A program made the translations under genes and the position numbers. From Nemertoderma westbladi (Eukaryota > Xenacoelomorpha > Nemertodermatida > Nemertodermatidae), in the NCBI GenBank assembly GCA_032718475.1, contig JAUCBJ010008406.1, forward strand, positions 41,432 through 105,431: a stretch of 64,000 nucleotides of DNA. The letters run 5' to 3'. Below, one piece after another: positions 1 to 10,492 of the stretch; position 1 is the stretch's first letter; every line of letters begins with the position of its first letter. Under the pieces are notes generated by a model. That model worked only from the letters and a program-made list of their open reading frames with translations. It made no database searches and was not told the DNA's origin.

Positions 1-50
1 ACTGCCAGTCGACTCACTAGGAGCGGAAGGTAAAGGTAAGACCGTGGAGA

Positions 51-968
51 TTGACATACTTGGGGACTCAGACAAACCTACCAGAAGGCCCATGGGCCTA
101 CCAAGTCCAAACAAGTCTCCGTTTGCCTCTGAGACAATATGCCAGAGGCAAACGCGACTTTCCTAGAAGACTTACCTTAAAGGAAGTTGGTCATTGTGAA
201 GTTGATATCATTCGCTATTATCAATTGCGATATTTCGCACGAGAGTTCACAGCGATCAACCAAGGTAAACAGATCAAGTCTTTACCGATTTTGAGTTGGA
301 GTCCGATTATTTATAGGGGCATACTTTGTCACAAGTCCAGACTCCAGAGCATCAACTTTGCACTTGACTTTAGGTATCCTATCATCATACCACAACACCA
401 TGAATTACAGCGCGCTATGATACTGGACGCACATGTACAACTCAAACATGTGGGTAGACATCACTGTTTATCACATTTACGATCGAGGTTTGTACTGATT
501 AGGCCTAGTAAGGCACTGAGTTTGGTAACACGGAACTGTATGATTTGTAAGAAGGTGCATGCGAGGATAGGACACCAAGAAATGACTGAACTATCACTAG
601 CGAGATTACAGGCATTTAGACCCCCTTTCACTGAGACAGGAATAGATTGTTTTGGACCCATAATCGCGAAACGCGGAAGGGTACAGGTAAAACGTTGGGG
701 ATTAATCTTCACTTGCATGGCCAGCAGAGCTGTCCATATAGAGCGTGTGACAGATTTAACCACCAATGTCTTTATCCTAGCCTTACGGCGATTTATCGCT
801 AGACGTGGATTGGTCAAATCCATTTTTTGTGACCAAGGGACAAAATTTGTGGGTGCACGGAACGAAATAACCAGAGCTTTAAGAAAGTTGGACCAAAACC
901 AGATTTCTGAGGAACTACGTCCTCACCGTATTGTTTGGAATTTTAATACTCCGGACTACTACTACTAG
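51..968 (+). pseudogene. BEL-A pol: integrase N-terminal half
   Basis: This open stretch of about 305 codons is the integrase of a BEL/Pao Pol polyprotein, which inserts retroelement cDNA into the genome. The HHCC zinc module is visible as H128/H133 and C163/C166. The first two catalytic acids are D199 (GIDCFGPI) and D261 (FCDQGTKFVG). The frame ends artificially where LINE-A copy 1 begins, after WNFNTPD. The domain resumes past the LINE at about 3258, where the third catalytic residue (E, in VWERLIG) lies. An in-frame TAG lies upstream at 18-20, so this is a decayed copy. Family assignment is by motif recognition and by similarity to the BEL-B integrase in this window. Confidence 0.85.
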
Positions 969-997
969 GATCGGCATGCTGCATTGCAGCTGCATTT

Positions 998-1780
998 TTA
1001 AGTATGCTGTGCCGGCTTGTCAACAAAATTGCACCGCCACAACTCCCTATCACCCATAACATTTGCTAGATCATCCGCATATTTAAGGCCAGTGTCCTTT
1101 AAGATGCGTCTCAAGAAAGTCATGGGCTGTCCTCCATGCTTATTCACTCCATGAGGCTGCCAAAGTACAAGATTATGCACTGCCTGGTCCTCACGGCGAA
1201 AGCAATGTCCTGCAAAGCGGAGGCGATTTTGTTCTAGTGTCAAGCTTGGGGGAACCAATGAGACACCTCCAATGTTATATAGTGTCTGGTTGGAGATGTG
1301 TGCATTGTACTTGACACAATGAACCCGGCGTAGCATTCTTGTGAATGTGCCATCCAGAGATTTGGTGTCCTCAGCAGTTAGAGCCCAGCATGGACTCCCG
1401 TAGAGGAGTACTGGAACTACTGCTGCTCTAAATAATCGGACCTTAAGTTTCCGATTAATTCTCGGTGACTTCCAAATCCTGGAAAGCCTATTCAAGGCTG
1501 CCCATGCATTTCCCTTACGTATTCGAAGGTCCTCACCTGACTTCCGGATCCATGATCCCAGGTAACAGAAGTCGTCGACATGCTCAAGCATACCATCCTT
1601 TGAGCTTATGCTCATCCGATCAGAGACTTGCTGAGGACTTTCAAAGTTAACTGTCAGAATTTTGGTCTTTCTGGAGTTAATAAAAAGACCAACACTAGAA
1701 GCAGCATGTTCTAATGAGCTGAGGAGCCGTTGGGCTCCCTCTAATGATTCTGAGAGTACTCCTAAGTCACTCATCATCAA
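998..1780 (-). pseudogene. LINE-A copy 1: RT thumb and C-terminal region
   Basis: This is the second frame of the copy-1 polyprotein, about 260 codons. It runs from just after the RT catalytic box to the C-terminal region with GHCFRRED, LWQPHG and a DRELWR motif, typical of the end of short LINE polyproteins. A small insertion near 1775-1783 moves the frame exactly within the FADD catalytic box, separating this part from the preceding 1767-3179 frame. Copies 2 and 3 keep the box in one frame. RT activity is therefore lost in this copy. Confidence 0.85.
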
Positions 1781-3179
1781 AGTCTAGATCAGTTAGGTAC
1801 TTGGCAGGATTTCCTCGACTTCTGGAGCCAGTAGGTGGAGTTATCATCACCCCATCATCATTATGATGATCTAAGGACATGCGTAGAACATAGTCAACCA
1901 CAATAATGAACAAGAATGGTGCAAGTGTGTCTCCTTGGAGGACGCCCCATAACAATTCAAATGGTTCTGTGTCACCGTCAACAGTAGACACAAATGTTGT
2001 CGAACCATCGTATACTGATCTGATTGCTGCAATAATTTCATCAGGAATCCCATATAATGAAAGTATGCTGAACATACGTGAGCGAGAGACTGAATCAAAG
2101 GCCTTGAAGAAGTCAACAAAGATAACAGCCAGATGCCTGTCTTTCTTTTTTGATAATTCTTCAATTATCCTTCTAAGTGCCAAAATGGGCTCCATGGTCC
2201 CACGACCTTTACGGAACCCATTCTGATTTCCACGGAGCAGTCTCTCAATGGGATCCCGGATGCGATTTAATAGAATCCTATTGTATAGCTTTGCAGCAAT
2301 CGAGATCAATGAGATTCCCCGAAAAGAACCATAGAGTGTTAGGTTGCCCTTCTTGGGAACTGGCACCAACTTATTTGTTTTCATTTCTTGTGGGACTCTT
2401 GTTGTACGGTACATGTCTACTATGATGGGATAGATGAGCTTCAAACACTCAGGTATTTTAAAGACCTCAGGGGGAACACCATCTACTCCACTGGCACGAT
2501 TGGTCTTAATGCTCTTTGCAGCAGCCTTCACTTCTGCAAAGGAGATATTGCCAATGGGAATATCTGGGAGTACAGACTCAGACACCTTTACTTCTATAAA
2601 GTTATCAGGCAATACCCTGTCATTATTGAGGAGCTTTTCAAAGTGGGCTTTCCAACCATTGAGGCGATCGGCTGGTGATTCAGCCTTAACCTTGGTGGTT
2701 GGTTGGCTTTTCCGCCCAGTAAGCAGATTGATCGATTTCCATGCCTGGGATGATTGCCTGCTTTTGTCAGCATCATTGATGGCATCAACCTGTTGATTTA
2801 TTAGCTCCTGTAGATTAACAGAGTACTGCCTGTTCAGGGACCTAGATGCAGCCTTAACTGCATTCTTGGCCGCTGTAGTCTGTTTGAGTCGGGACTCTTT
2901 CTGCGCCTTATGAAGGTCATTTCGGCACTTTTGGATTTTGTTGTCAGTCCAGGGGGCCCTTTTCCTGTTTCGAGGGTATACAGGAACTGTTTCTGCAGCT
3001 GCTAACTTAACTGCTTCTGTAAAGGCAGTATATCCCTCACAGTGATCTGCCGCCTCAGAGGCAAGAGCCTCAATCCTGTTGCTCAGCTGTAGTGTGAAGC
3101 TGGATCTCACACTTGGCTGTTGCAACAGAAAGGACCAGTCATGCCGCCGGCAAGGCAGATTTCGTTGTTCTGCTAGCAC
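1767..3179 (-). pseudogene. LINE-A copy 1: endonuclease end plus reverse transcriptase fingers and palm
   Basis: About 470 codons on the minus strand. They start in the linker after the endonuclease and continue through the RT blocks: NRASGVDGVPPEVF, PVPKKGNLTLYGSFRGIS, FRKGRGTMEPI, FVDFFKAFDSVSR (first catalytic Asp) and GVLQGDTLAP. The frame breaks at the FADD box. Copies 2 and 3 carry a shared TGA in the linker (57194 and 61144), where this copy has an arginine codon. Copy 1 is therefore not their descendant and keeps the better linker. The clade is probably RTE- or CR1-like, unresolved. Confidence 0.9.
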
Positions 3180-3258
3180 GCAGACTAAGTCTTACCTTGG
3201 CCACAATAAGGCGGTGATCACTGGAGAAGTCCTGACACTCCTACACAGAACACAGGAC

Positions 3259-3714
3259 AGTCCGTGGTGAGGCGAAGTTTGGGAAAGGCTGATTGGCTCA
3301 ATAAAAACAGCTATGGCTAAAGTAATACCGACACAACACATTTTGACAGACAACCAACTGACGACGTTACTAATAGAAATCGAAGCGATTTTAAACACTC
3401 GACCGATCGCTTTGATCCCAGACAATAACAGACAGTTTGCCTTGACACCAGCGCACCTGCTTATGCAGGCGCCAACGAAATTGTTGCCCATTTCGGTACC
3501 CGTTAATAGCGACGGATACGGCAACAAGGCTTGGAAAATCACTCAGCTATTAGCAAATAAATTCTGGGAAATATGGCAGAAACACTATTTGCCCTCTATT
3601 TCGACCAGAACTTCTTGGTATCTTAATACCCGATGTTTGAGACGTGGTGACCATGTTTTATTGGCTGAAGCCAATCTGAAAAGATTTCTTTGGGAATGTA
3701 GTTTGGTAAACTAA
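3259..3714 (+). pseudogene. BEL-A pol: integrase C-terminal part
   Basis: Coding resumes after LINE-A with a PW-stop-GEVWERLIG stretch holding the third catalytic acid, followed by LTPAHLLM and FWEIWQKHYLP, hallmarks of the BEL/Pao integrase C-terminal domain. One TGA sits in the PWWGG-type motif ahead of the catalytic E. The frame ends at a TAA near 3712. The matching region of BEL-B is 30098-30778, which is longer; this C-terminus is cut short by the stop. With 51-968 it forms one LINE-split pseudogene. Confidence 0.85.
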
Positions 3715-3951
3715 AAGGTGAGTATTTTAGACTTGCAGCTAGTTTACCCGGAATTCGTTTTTTATCGGCACATTTTTTGGAATAGGAGCCAGTGCGAAAT
3801 CACGCAAACCCGAAGTCATTAGGCAAATGGGTTGGGGTTTTAGAGCAAAGTTGAGCCAAAAGCCGACAAACTCTAAGTCACCTCACATCTAACCTCTATT
3901 TGTGCTTCATCTAGTAGAAACGTAACGATATGTAACCATATATATGCGTAT
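3715..3951 (+). other. Spacer between BEL-A pol and the accessory gene pair
   Basis: This spacer of about 240 bases has no open frame of note. A perfect donor-like GTGAGT lies at 3718-3723 directly after the pol stop, and TTGCAG follows 16 bases later, too close to be an intron. The equivalent spacer in BEL-B (30779-32240) is six times longer. Confidence 0.4.
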
Positions 3952-4569
3952 ATGATGGCGGAGAAGATTTATAAGGAGTTACGTCAGGGGTTTACGCAGG
4001 AACAGGAGCACCAGGCGCCGTTTAATCGTTATGGAACCAAAAACTTTAGTGTGTTTGGAGTGGAGAGTATGGCTAGAAGTACAGCCAAGCTCGCTAAATC
4101 CAAGGCGGACCCGAATGTTACGCGACAGCGAATGGACTCTTATAACAAAAGAGCGGAGGAATTACGCGCGGAGTTCAATGCGTTGTATCCCTACGATGCG
4201 TTATGCAATGCCAGTGACATTTGCGAGGATCCAGACACAGAGATATGCCGATTATATCATACGCTGCAATATTTGACGGCGAATGAACCCTTACCTGCAG
4301 CTAGAGACGAATTCAAAGGAATGCATCTTTATAGACGCGCTCGAGGAGCGGATCCAGAGACAAAGGACACGTTCTCCATATATAAACTGTTTTACAAATG
4401 TAGAGCATGTATGCGCGAGCAAGACAACGCGATTCCTATGAGATTAAACTCGGCCCGAGCCAATATTAGCGCGATGCTCATACCACCAAAGTCTATGTTA
4501 CCAAGAAGGCGGATACCCTTTGACGAATCCGTACCATTCGTTAAAGATGAGTGGACCGAACGCGGGTGA
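3952..4569 (+). CDS. BEL-A accessory protein 1 (small, acidic, CxxC near the end), intact
   Basis: An uninterrupted 205-codon frame lies between BEL-A pol and the large zinc-knuckle gene. I do not recognise a known family. It resembles the small frame at 32241-33080 of BEL-B. The clearest shared block is DPDTEICRLYHTLQYLTANEPLP here against DPKVELQRLYFIMMYLTADRPLP there (positions about 91-115 here). Both then have a CxxC (CRAC here, CDEC there). There is no signal peptide or membrane segment. The ATG start is followed by a second ATG. Its 3' end overlaps the start of the next gene (ATG 4547) by 23 bases in another frame, which suggests coupled translation. It is the only accessory gene of BEL-A that is still open. 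Function unknown. Confidence 0.65.
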   Translation: MMAEKIYKELRQGFTQEQEHQAPFNRYGTKNFSVFGVESMARSTAKLAKSKADPNVTRQRMDSYNKRAEELRAEFNALYPYDALCNASDICEDPDTEICRLYHTLQYLTANEPLPAARDEFKGMHLYRRARGADPETKDTFSIYKLFYKCRACMREQDNAIPMRLNSARANISAMLIPPKSMLPRRRIPFDESVPFVKDEWTERG

Positions 4570-7500
4570 GATCGTTATTTACAAACCCAAATTAGTCGAA
4601 CCAGACGTCTACAGCATGGTAGTGGACGAGTTTAATAAGTCGACACAAGAGAAACGGGAAGCTTTGAGCCTCTACAGGGCATACAAGGCGTACGAGAAAG
4701 GCGAGATTGAGGAGTTCGGCAGAAGGCTTGCGAGCCTACCATTTTATTGGATATCCCACGATCAAACCGAACCTAGGGAGATGACACCCGAGCTCTTCGA
4801 TAGTATCACCTTTGCTCAGCGTTTGTCGCAGAGACTACAGATACCTCATGTCGAGATGACGCAAGAACCTCAGCCCCATCCTACTAAAGTGATAGTACCG
4901 GTCGTGAGACCAACCAGTTTTCCTATTAGTATACCAACCCGAGAGGAGACAACTTATGAGATTCCTATAGTTGAACACCCGGAGATCATTTCGAACCTGG
5001 ATTTCCTCCCATCGGTTACCTTTGGTGATGTGTTAGAGTCAGCCGAGTTGCGTAGAACAATAGTTCAGAAAATTGTACGCAACATGCCTCCACATATTAC
5101 GGACTTTAAGAAAGTGGATCGCGCGGGGACGGATATCGCACCTTGTATCTTGCGAGGATATCTTACGAAAACGATTCGATTATGGATTGGAGTCGAAACG
5201 TTTGAGACCGACACCGATATCGCAACCAATTGGACCGGTAAACCTATTAGTTTTGATGATGAAAAGTCCATAGGGAGAATTTGGAACCCTACCGACCGAC
5301 GATTTACTCGATGATTGGGACGTGACTAGCCGATCTCTGAAGGAGAATGGTTATATGTTTTACAATAATGAAGGAAGAAGCCATCAGCAAAGCCTCACTT
5401 TGAAGACTATACAGATTAGAGCACCAGATGGCGTGTTACATGTCTTCAGCCGACAGAGGAGCGATAGAAAGATGCCCATGCCAGAAGGAACGATGCAAAG
5501 ACACGCGATGATAAAACGGATAGTTAAATCCATGGACCTGGCTTGTAGCATAGAAGCTAGGACGTTGCCAAAGGCCGTACGAGACATTGTGTTGGATAAG
5601 AGCATCGTCAATATCGGATCCGATGTATGGGCGGATGACCTTATTAGCGATTTTGCGGGAATGCCCACGTAAGAAGATTGATTGCCTATGCCATACGTGG
5701 ATACTAGACCATTGTTGCTTTGGGCAATTGAGCAAGGATATTTTAGGGAGTATAACACGCTAAAAACTGGGACGGGTAATATCTCATATCTAATGTTCAG
5801 TTGGGATTATAAGGAGAGTAAGAGGAGCAAATACACAGACGTATACGAAGAGGGAGATACCCCCCGCGTAAACGAGTTCGAGTCACAGCTGAAGTGGCGA
5901 GGTTGCGTGTACTGGGCGATTACTTCACCTCCACGAATAATCTTGCAATACTATTTGGCGATAGAATCTTTGGTCAACATTTGCTTCATCACCGATGTAG
6001 TGTCTAGAACTCTAAAGCAACATCCGTTATGTCTCGGTAAAGGACATACCTTTTACGACCGAGGAAGGGCGCATACTGATGTATTCCGACGATTTCTCCA
6101 ACCCTTTTATAACACCGATGCGCACTGCGAAGATTTCACTTGAGCGGGACTTAGCGTTTTCAGTGACGTCTATCTTACTCACGCAGGAAGCCTAGTCGAC
6201 AGACGGTTGATGTTAACGTTAGTACCCTATGACGGGGAACGCCACGTGGAATTCAAAGGCCCGGAAGGATCCTGGAAGGCTCGCAAGCCTACTGCCCATC
6301 ATGACGATGTGGATCCAACCGAGTTTGCGATGATAGACAAACCGTTACGGCAACTCATAGAGATAGAGGAGAACCTTCCGAGGAAGATGCAAACTTAGAT
6401 ACGCGAGTTGGAGAAAAGCGATGCCATGGTTTGTGTACAACCTACGGAGACGAACATACCGACCGACCCGGATGATGAGAATTATCACGTGAACGGTAGC
6501 GCTCGCCCCATCGGAGATCTTATCTATGAGCGAGTTTGGTACCCTGCCAACACTATTTGTGGCAGCTCCGGGGCAACTGGCCACCACTCAAAGAAATGCG
6601 GAGCGAAACACATCTCTCTACCGGACTTAGTATGTAACTGGTGCGGGGATCAACGTTCGCACACTTTCTACACTTGCTGGCGTTTCGCGGCGCAGTGCAC
6701 ATATTGTAATATTAAAGGCCATAGGGCATCCGAATGTCAACTTAGAGACGTCCCCTATGAGCACATGTCAGTTAAAATCGTTCGACAGCTATTTGACCAT
6801 TGGGAGAATCTAGCAGACAAGCATGTATCGATGCAGTGACGCCATTTCCCTATGAGAGCACACTTGGGATTTTGGGCCGTAAACCCTCTCATAATGTCAA
6901 AGGAAGGATACGTGTCAGCTATGCCTCAATATGACAAATTGTTGGAGGTGCTGGATTTATTGCCACTGGATAGCGGATTTAAGGTTGTGCGAGACTACTT
7001 TCTGAAGGTACACCCGACAACAAGAACACTTGGAACTTTCAAACTGTGGTGAACAAGATTACCACCGGGGAATTCGACAAATTGCAAGTCGAACAGCGGA
7101 ATTGAGGAGCCTGGCTTTCGATAGCTTGGGCATACCGGAGCGCATTTTATCACAAACGCGCAACCTCGTGTATTCTAGACGAGACCGACGTTTTGTGTGA
7201 GACTGGCTTCAAGGCCACGCCATTAGCAGAAAAGACGCGTCACCCACAGGATGATCCGCAACTTCGTATACTTAGAGCCCAAAAGGCCGAACAAGAGATA
7301 AAGAAGGTAGTGAATGTTGCCGAGAGGACGACATTGAAGTCGCAAATCCGGATGACTCGGGGCACAGTTTCCCTCGCTAGAGAACCTTGCGGAGGGACAG
7401 GATACGCTTTGCCGGAACCCATTAGGATTCAAACGACGTCAGAGAGCGAGGTGTCAGCGGACGGAACGGTCCCACCCTTTCGACTTCCTCCCAGCATTGT

Positions 7501-7690
7501 AGAGACTCGATCCGATGTTAAGCCAGCAGTTGGAATCGGACGAGGATTTAGAAGACTGAGCGCACGACGGATGTGCAAAACTCCCGTCGTCCCCTTTCCT
7601 AGCGTTTTGGAACCACCGACAACTCGACACCGAAGTCCGAGTCCAGTTCAATCTCGACCACCACCCAGTCGTACTAGAGGGCATGGATGA
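4547..7690 (+). pseudogene. BEL-A accessory protein 2: exonuclease-like and zinc-knuckle protein, broken
   Basis: This is the decayed counterpart of the 1140-codon BEL-B gene at 33085-36507. It starts in one frame (4547-5314), shifts near 5295, then runs in a second frame to 7052 through stops at 5670, 5676, 6141, 6396, 6837 and 7050. A third frame (7193-7690) holds the Pro/Arg-rich end. Matched blocks in order: YNNEG (first exonuclease-type motif, D replaced by N), IQIRAPDGVLHVFSR, VNIGSDVWADDL (second motif region), MPYVDTRPLLLW, FRRFLQPFYN, then zinc knuckles CNWCGDQRSHTFYTC and CTYCNIKGHRASEC. Divergence from BEL-B is large, yet block order and the cysteines are kept, so the gene is an old part of this lineage. 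Confidence 0.8.
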
Positions 7691-8316
7691 GCCCGTTCGG
7701 CCAAGGAATAGGAGAGCAAGATAGAGAAGGAAGGCTTGCGAGCCTACCGTTAGCAATTAGCGCTCAGGCAGAAGATATCCAGACCAGCAGGACGAACTTT
7801 TCAGCTCGTCAGGAGGACACTTTAAGATTTATTTGGAAGTTATTAGCGCATTATGTTTATTCTATATTTAAGACTGATTTAATTTAGTGAAATTTATTAT
7901 GTATATTTACAATATATAAAGATTTATTGAAAGAGTTGAAATTACTTGTTTGATTTGTTTTGATCTAATTTGTTTAATTTGCTTATCTTGATAACCGAAA
8001 GCCTTTTTGTATTTTATGCACTAAAGTTAATTGGTAAATTTGTATTTTGTATGTATGATGGATTGTACTTACGCCGTACCTGCAATATTAAGTATGCAAT
8101 AATTAGATAGTGATTATTTTATATTCTAGGCCCTACCAGTAGATTTAGAAGTATTTGTAAATAGTTTGTATTTCGATTGGTGAAAACGATTATTTCACTA
8201 TAAGATAGCATTTGTAGTTTAACGTAAAAAACTTTTTAAAACCCGACGCATTTTGATTAAGTTACAGTAATGTAATATGCCTATTCATATTTGTACACAT
8301 AAAACCCTTAGTTAAT
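7691..8316 (+). other. AT-rich 3' untranslated region or LTR start of BEL-A
   Basis: No supported gene. Strongly AT-rich with short runs such as TTTAATTTAGTG. In BEL-B the LTR begins only 78 bases after the equivalent gene, so the BEL-A LTR may start in this stretch, but I could not find a clear polypurine tract or TG start. Confidence 0.35.
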
Positions 8317-8393
8317 CTCGTGGCATAGTGGTCAGATTGTTAAGGCGTTGGTTGCATTACAGATAGGTTACAAGTTCGAATCCCAGTCGGGAA
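8317..8393 (+). repeat. tRNA-like pol III promoter unit: tRNA-derived SINE head or tRNA pseudogene
   Basis: A box-A-like TGGCATAGTGG is followed about 45 bases later by a box-B-like GTTCGAATCCC, the arrangement of an internal RNA polymerase III promoter. The D-arm side is good, but the bases flanking the TTCGAAT loop do not form a proper T stem, so it is probably not a functional tRNA. A SINE of tRNA origin is the simplest reading; I see no clear tail. Confidence 0.45.
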
Positions 8394-9924
8394 ATTTGCA
8401 TTTTGGGGCAATTTATTTTCATTTGGTACAGATTGGTAAACCAATGAGGTGCGTACAACATATCGAACAATGAGTTGGGCCAATCATAGGGCATGGAACA
8501 TCTTATTGCTCCAATGTGAGGCCATGGAATACTCTGGAAGGTTCTAGTGGATTCTATGTCCCAGATTTAGTATATGAAGGGCTGGTTTGCCTTCGTTTAT
8601 CACTTGTCTTACAACTTGCAATCTTGTTTTACTATAGTTTCTCGTTGAAACTCTGTTTGGTAAATCTGTTTTGATAATTCTTTGCTAAACTGTAAATACA
8701 CTGTAAACTTTGGAACATGTATTTTCCCCTTTGTCCACCTTTGGGACACCCAAGCATCAGGAAGATGGCCGCCTAGACCGTTAGGCCGTCAGCAATGCAG
8801 GGAAAAGATGTCCACAACACGCTAGCGCCCACATTAGATTAGACCGCGCACCCCCTTCGCCCTTCGAAATACTCCACTTGCCATGCAGCGCCCACTTTAT
8901 GAGGAAGGTAAGACTTTGTTCGACACCCTTGCCCGACGTAAGACCTATAGATCAGGGTAAGCGTGATGCCGTCCTGGGACGCCGCAAATTTAGGATCAAA
9001 TAATTATACTCTCAAGGCAGAACCCCCTTTGTCAGTACGAATCCCTGGGTTACCTGTATACCTCACAGGTGCGAGCTATTGCCGTCCGTACATTCAGCAG
9101 TTCATTCATATTAGGTACAGACAGCATATGTTCCATAATTTAGTGATTCACCAAACTGACTGTTTGGTACCGGTTCGCTTTGTATACTATACATTAGTAC
9201 ACCCCCCCCCCCCCCCCTGCCTGAAGTTAGTTATTTGATCAGGCAAGGAGTATTTCTGCTACCGGCACACCGCTTGGCCTAGGGAGGTTTTATTAATATC
9301 CTACCACGCCTTGCCACGTACTGATTGGTATTTGCTGCTAACTACCGCAGCAACAAAGTTCTAGAATCAAATTTGTATACCAGATCAGCTAACGTACGGT
9401 AGCAATTAACCCCTATTTCTTATCTTACAACCAGAATCTGGTATTTGTGCCGATCACGGGTGTAGTTACTAACACCGTCGTTGCCCAGTTGAGTTGTGGA
9501 TAGGAAGGAGAGAGCTTTGACGTCATTTGTAAGTATAAAGTTCTACAAAACACGACTAGCTTATTTTAGTAGCTAGCGCACGTTATTGTTTCGGTCAGAG
9601 AATTACTAAAACCTAGTAAAATGATATACACCAAAATTGTTTTATTGTAACACACCCACACACACACGCCCTAAAACATATTTACCCTTAGAGTTCTACT
9701 AGTTATAGCGCATTTTAGATTACTTTTAGGCAGAATTTATCTGTAATTTACTGTTCGTATTTGTAAAATTAGGATCTGATATTTAGTTACGGCAAGGGAG
9801 TATTTCATTATTTCGTTATTTAAACCGTTGTTTGCCTTGAGCGGCGGTATTGTTACATTAGGCACGACCCTCTTTAGACTGATTCAGACAGGGAGATTAG
9901 TATTGTAACGCTAGGTCTGTAACC
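8394..9924 (+). other. Non-coding, probable old LTR or other repeat sequence
   Basis: No credible gene. It holds a run of about 17 C at 9201-9217 and a short CA repeat near 9654. A stretch near 8570-8600 with TATATGAAGGG looks like a weak LTR promoter, but no partner copy is visible in the window. Confidence 0.3.
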
Positions 9925-10100
9925 CACTTAGCTCGTATATAAACCATATAAATCACACCGCGGCAAGTTACGGTATTTAGGACTGTCAGCGATAGTTAGG
10001 ATTCGCTGCGCGGGGATTGTTTTCCCGTGAGTTCGGTCTGTAACTGTACATCTGCCAAACCGGTTAGAGGACAGGTATCCTTTTGTCTAGTACGTAGGCA
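9925..10100 (+). promoter_or_regulatory. Putative U3/promoter part of a BEL-A-type LTR
   Basis: It contains TATATAAA followed by CATATAAATCACACCGCGG. A reverse-complement relative lies at about 60420-60500 and 63660-63720, in the sequence flanking LINE-A copies 2 and 3. There the match continues through GATTTTAGGATTCGCTG-like and CCGAAGTT-like blocks. A conserved TATA-bearing block in two LTR-like contexts suggests the LTR promoter. Inference from within-window similarity only. Confidence 0.35.
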
Positions 10101-10377
10101 TTAGACCCGCTCACGTACATAGAATAGATACTAGGCTCTGTTCCTCGCCAGTAGTCGTTTGTGTACTGTATCTGTTTGTTTAGATTATCCTGGACTGGGA
10201 TTTGTTGTCAGATACTGTACAAGCCCGTTTCATTACTAGAGTCTTACAGTACGATACATCGTTACTAGGATCTGGTAAGTGGTATACTACTGGACTTTAC
10301 GGTTATAGATATTCTATAGCTTCATATTAGTAGACTTGTAGGCCGTAGGATAGTCCCTACCGTAGAAGACTTTACAA

Positions 10378-10492
10378 ATATAAACTCGTGTATTTTATTT
10401 TCCCTATCTAATGAATGCTGTGCATCAATATGAATTATCTAATTACTCTATACTGTAGGATGGGCTGTTTTAGTACACAGCGCCATATATCG
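10378..10492 (+). repeat. 115-bp direct repeat, left copy
   Basis: The block beginning ATAAACTCGTGTATTTTA and ending GCCATATATCG is found again at 13505-13619 with about eight changes. It lies inside BEL-A LTR-like sequence. See the right copy for interpretation. Confidence 0.8.

Larger units (their letters stand above)
956..3258 (-). mobile_element. LINE-A copy 1, 5'-truncated, inserted antisense in BEL-A integrase
   Basis: A non-LTR retrotransposon lies on the minus strand. Its 3' end (left, on the plus strand) is a (CTA)n run, the complement of the (TAG)n tail seen on LINE-A copies 2 and 3, preceded by the same 3' untranslated sequence. Homology to the other copies stops near 3231, inside the endonuclease C-terminus, so it is 5'-truncated; about 23 bases before the flank are unexplained. 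A short GGAC occurs at both junctions and may be a target duplication. Integrase coding resumes on the right. Confidence 0.85.

Noticed and set aside
3718-3739. GTGAGT...TTGCAG intron after BEL-A pol
   Set aside because: Donor and acceptor are only about 16 bases apart, below any animal intron size. The donor alone might still be used.
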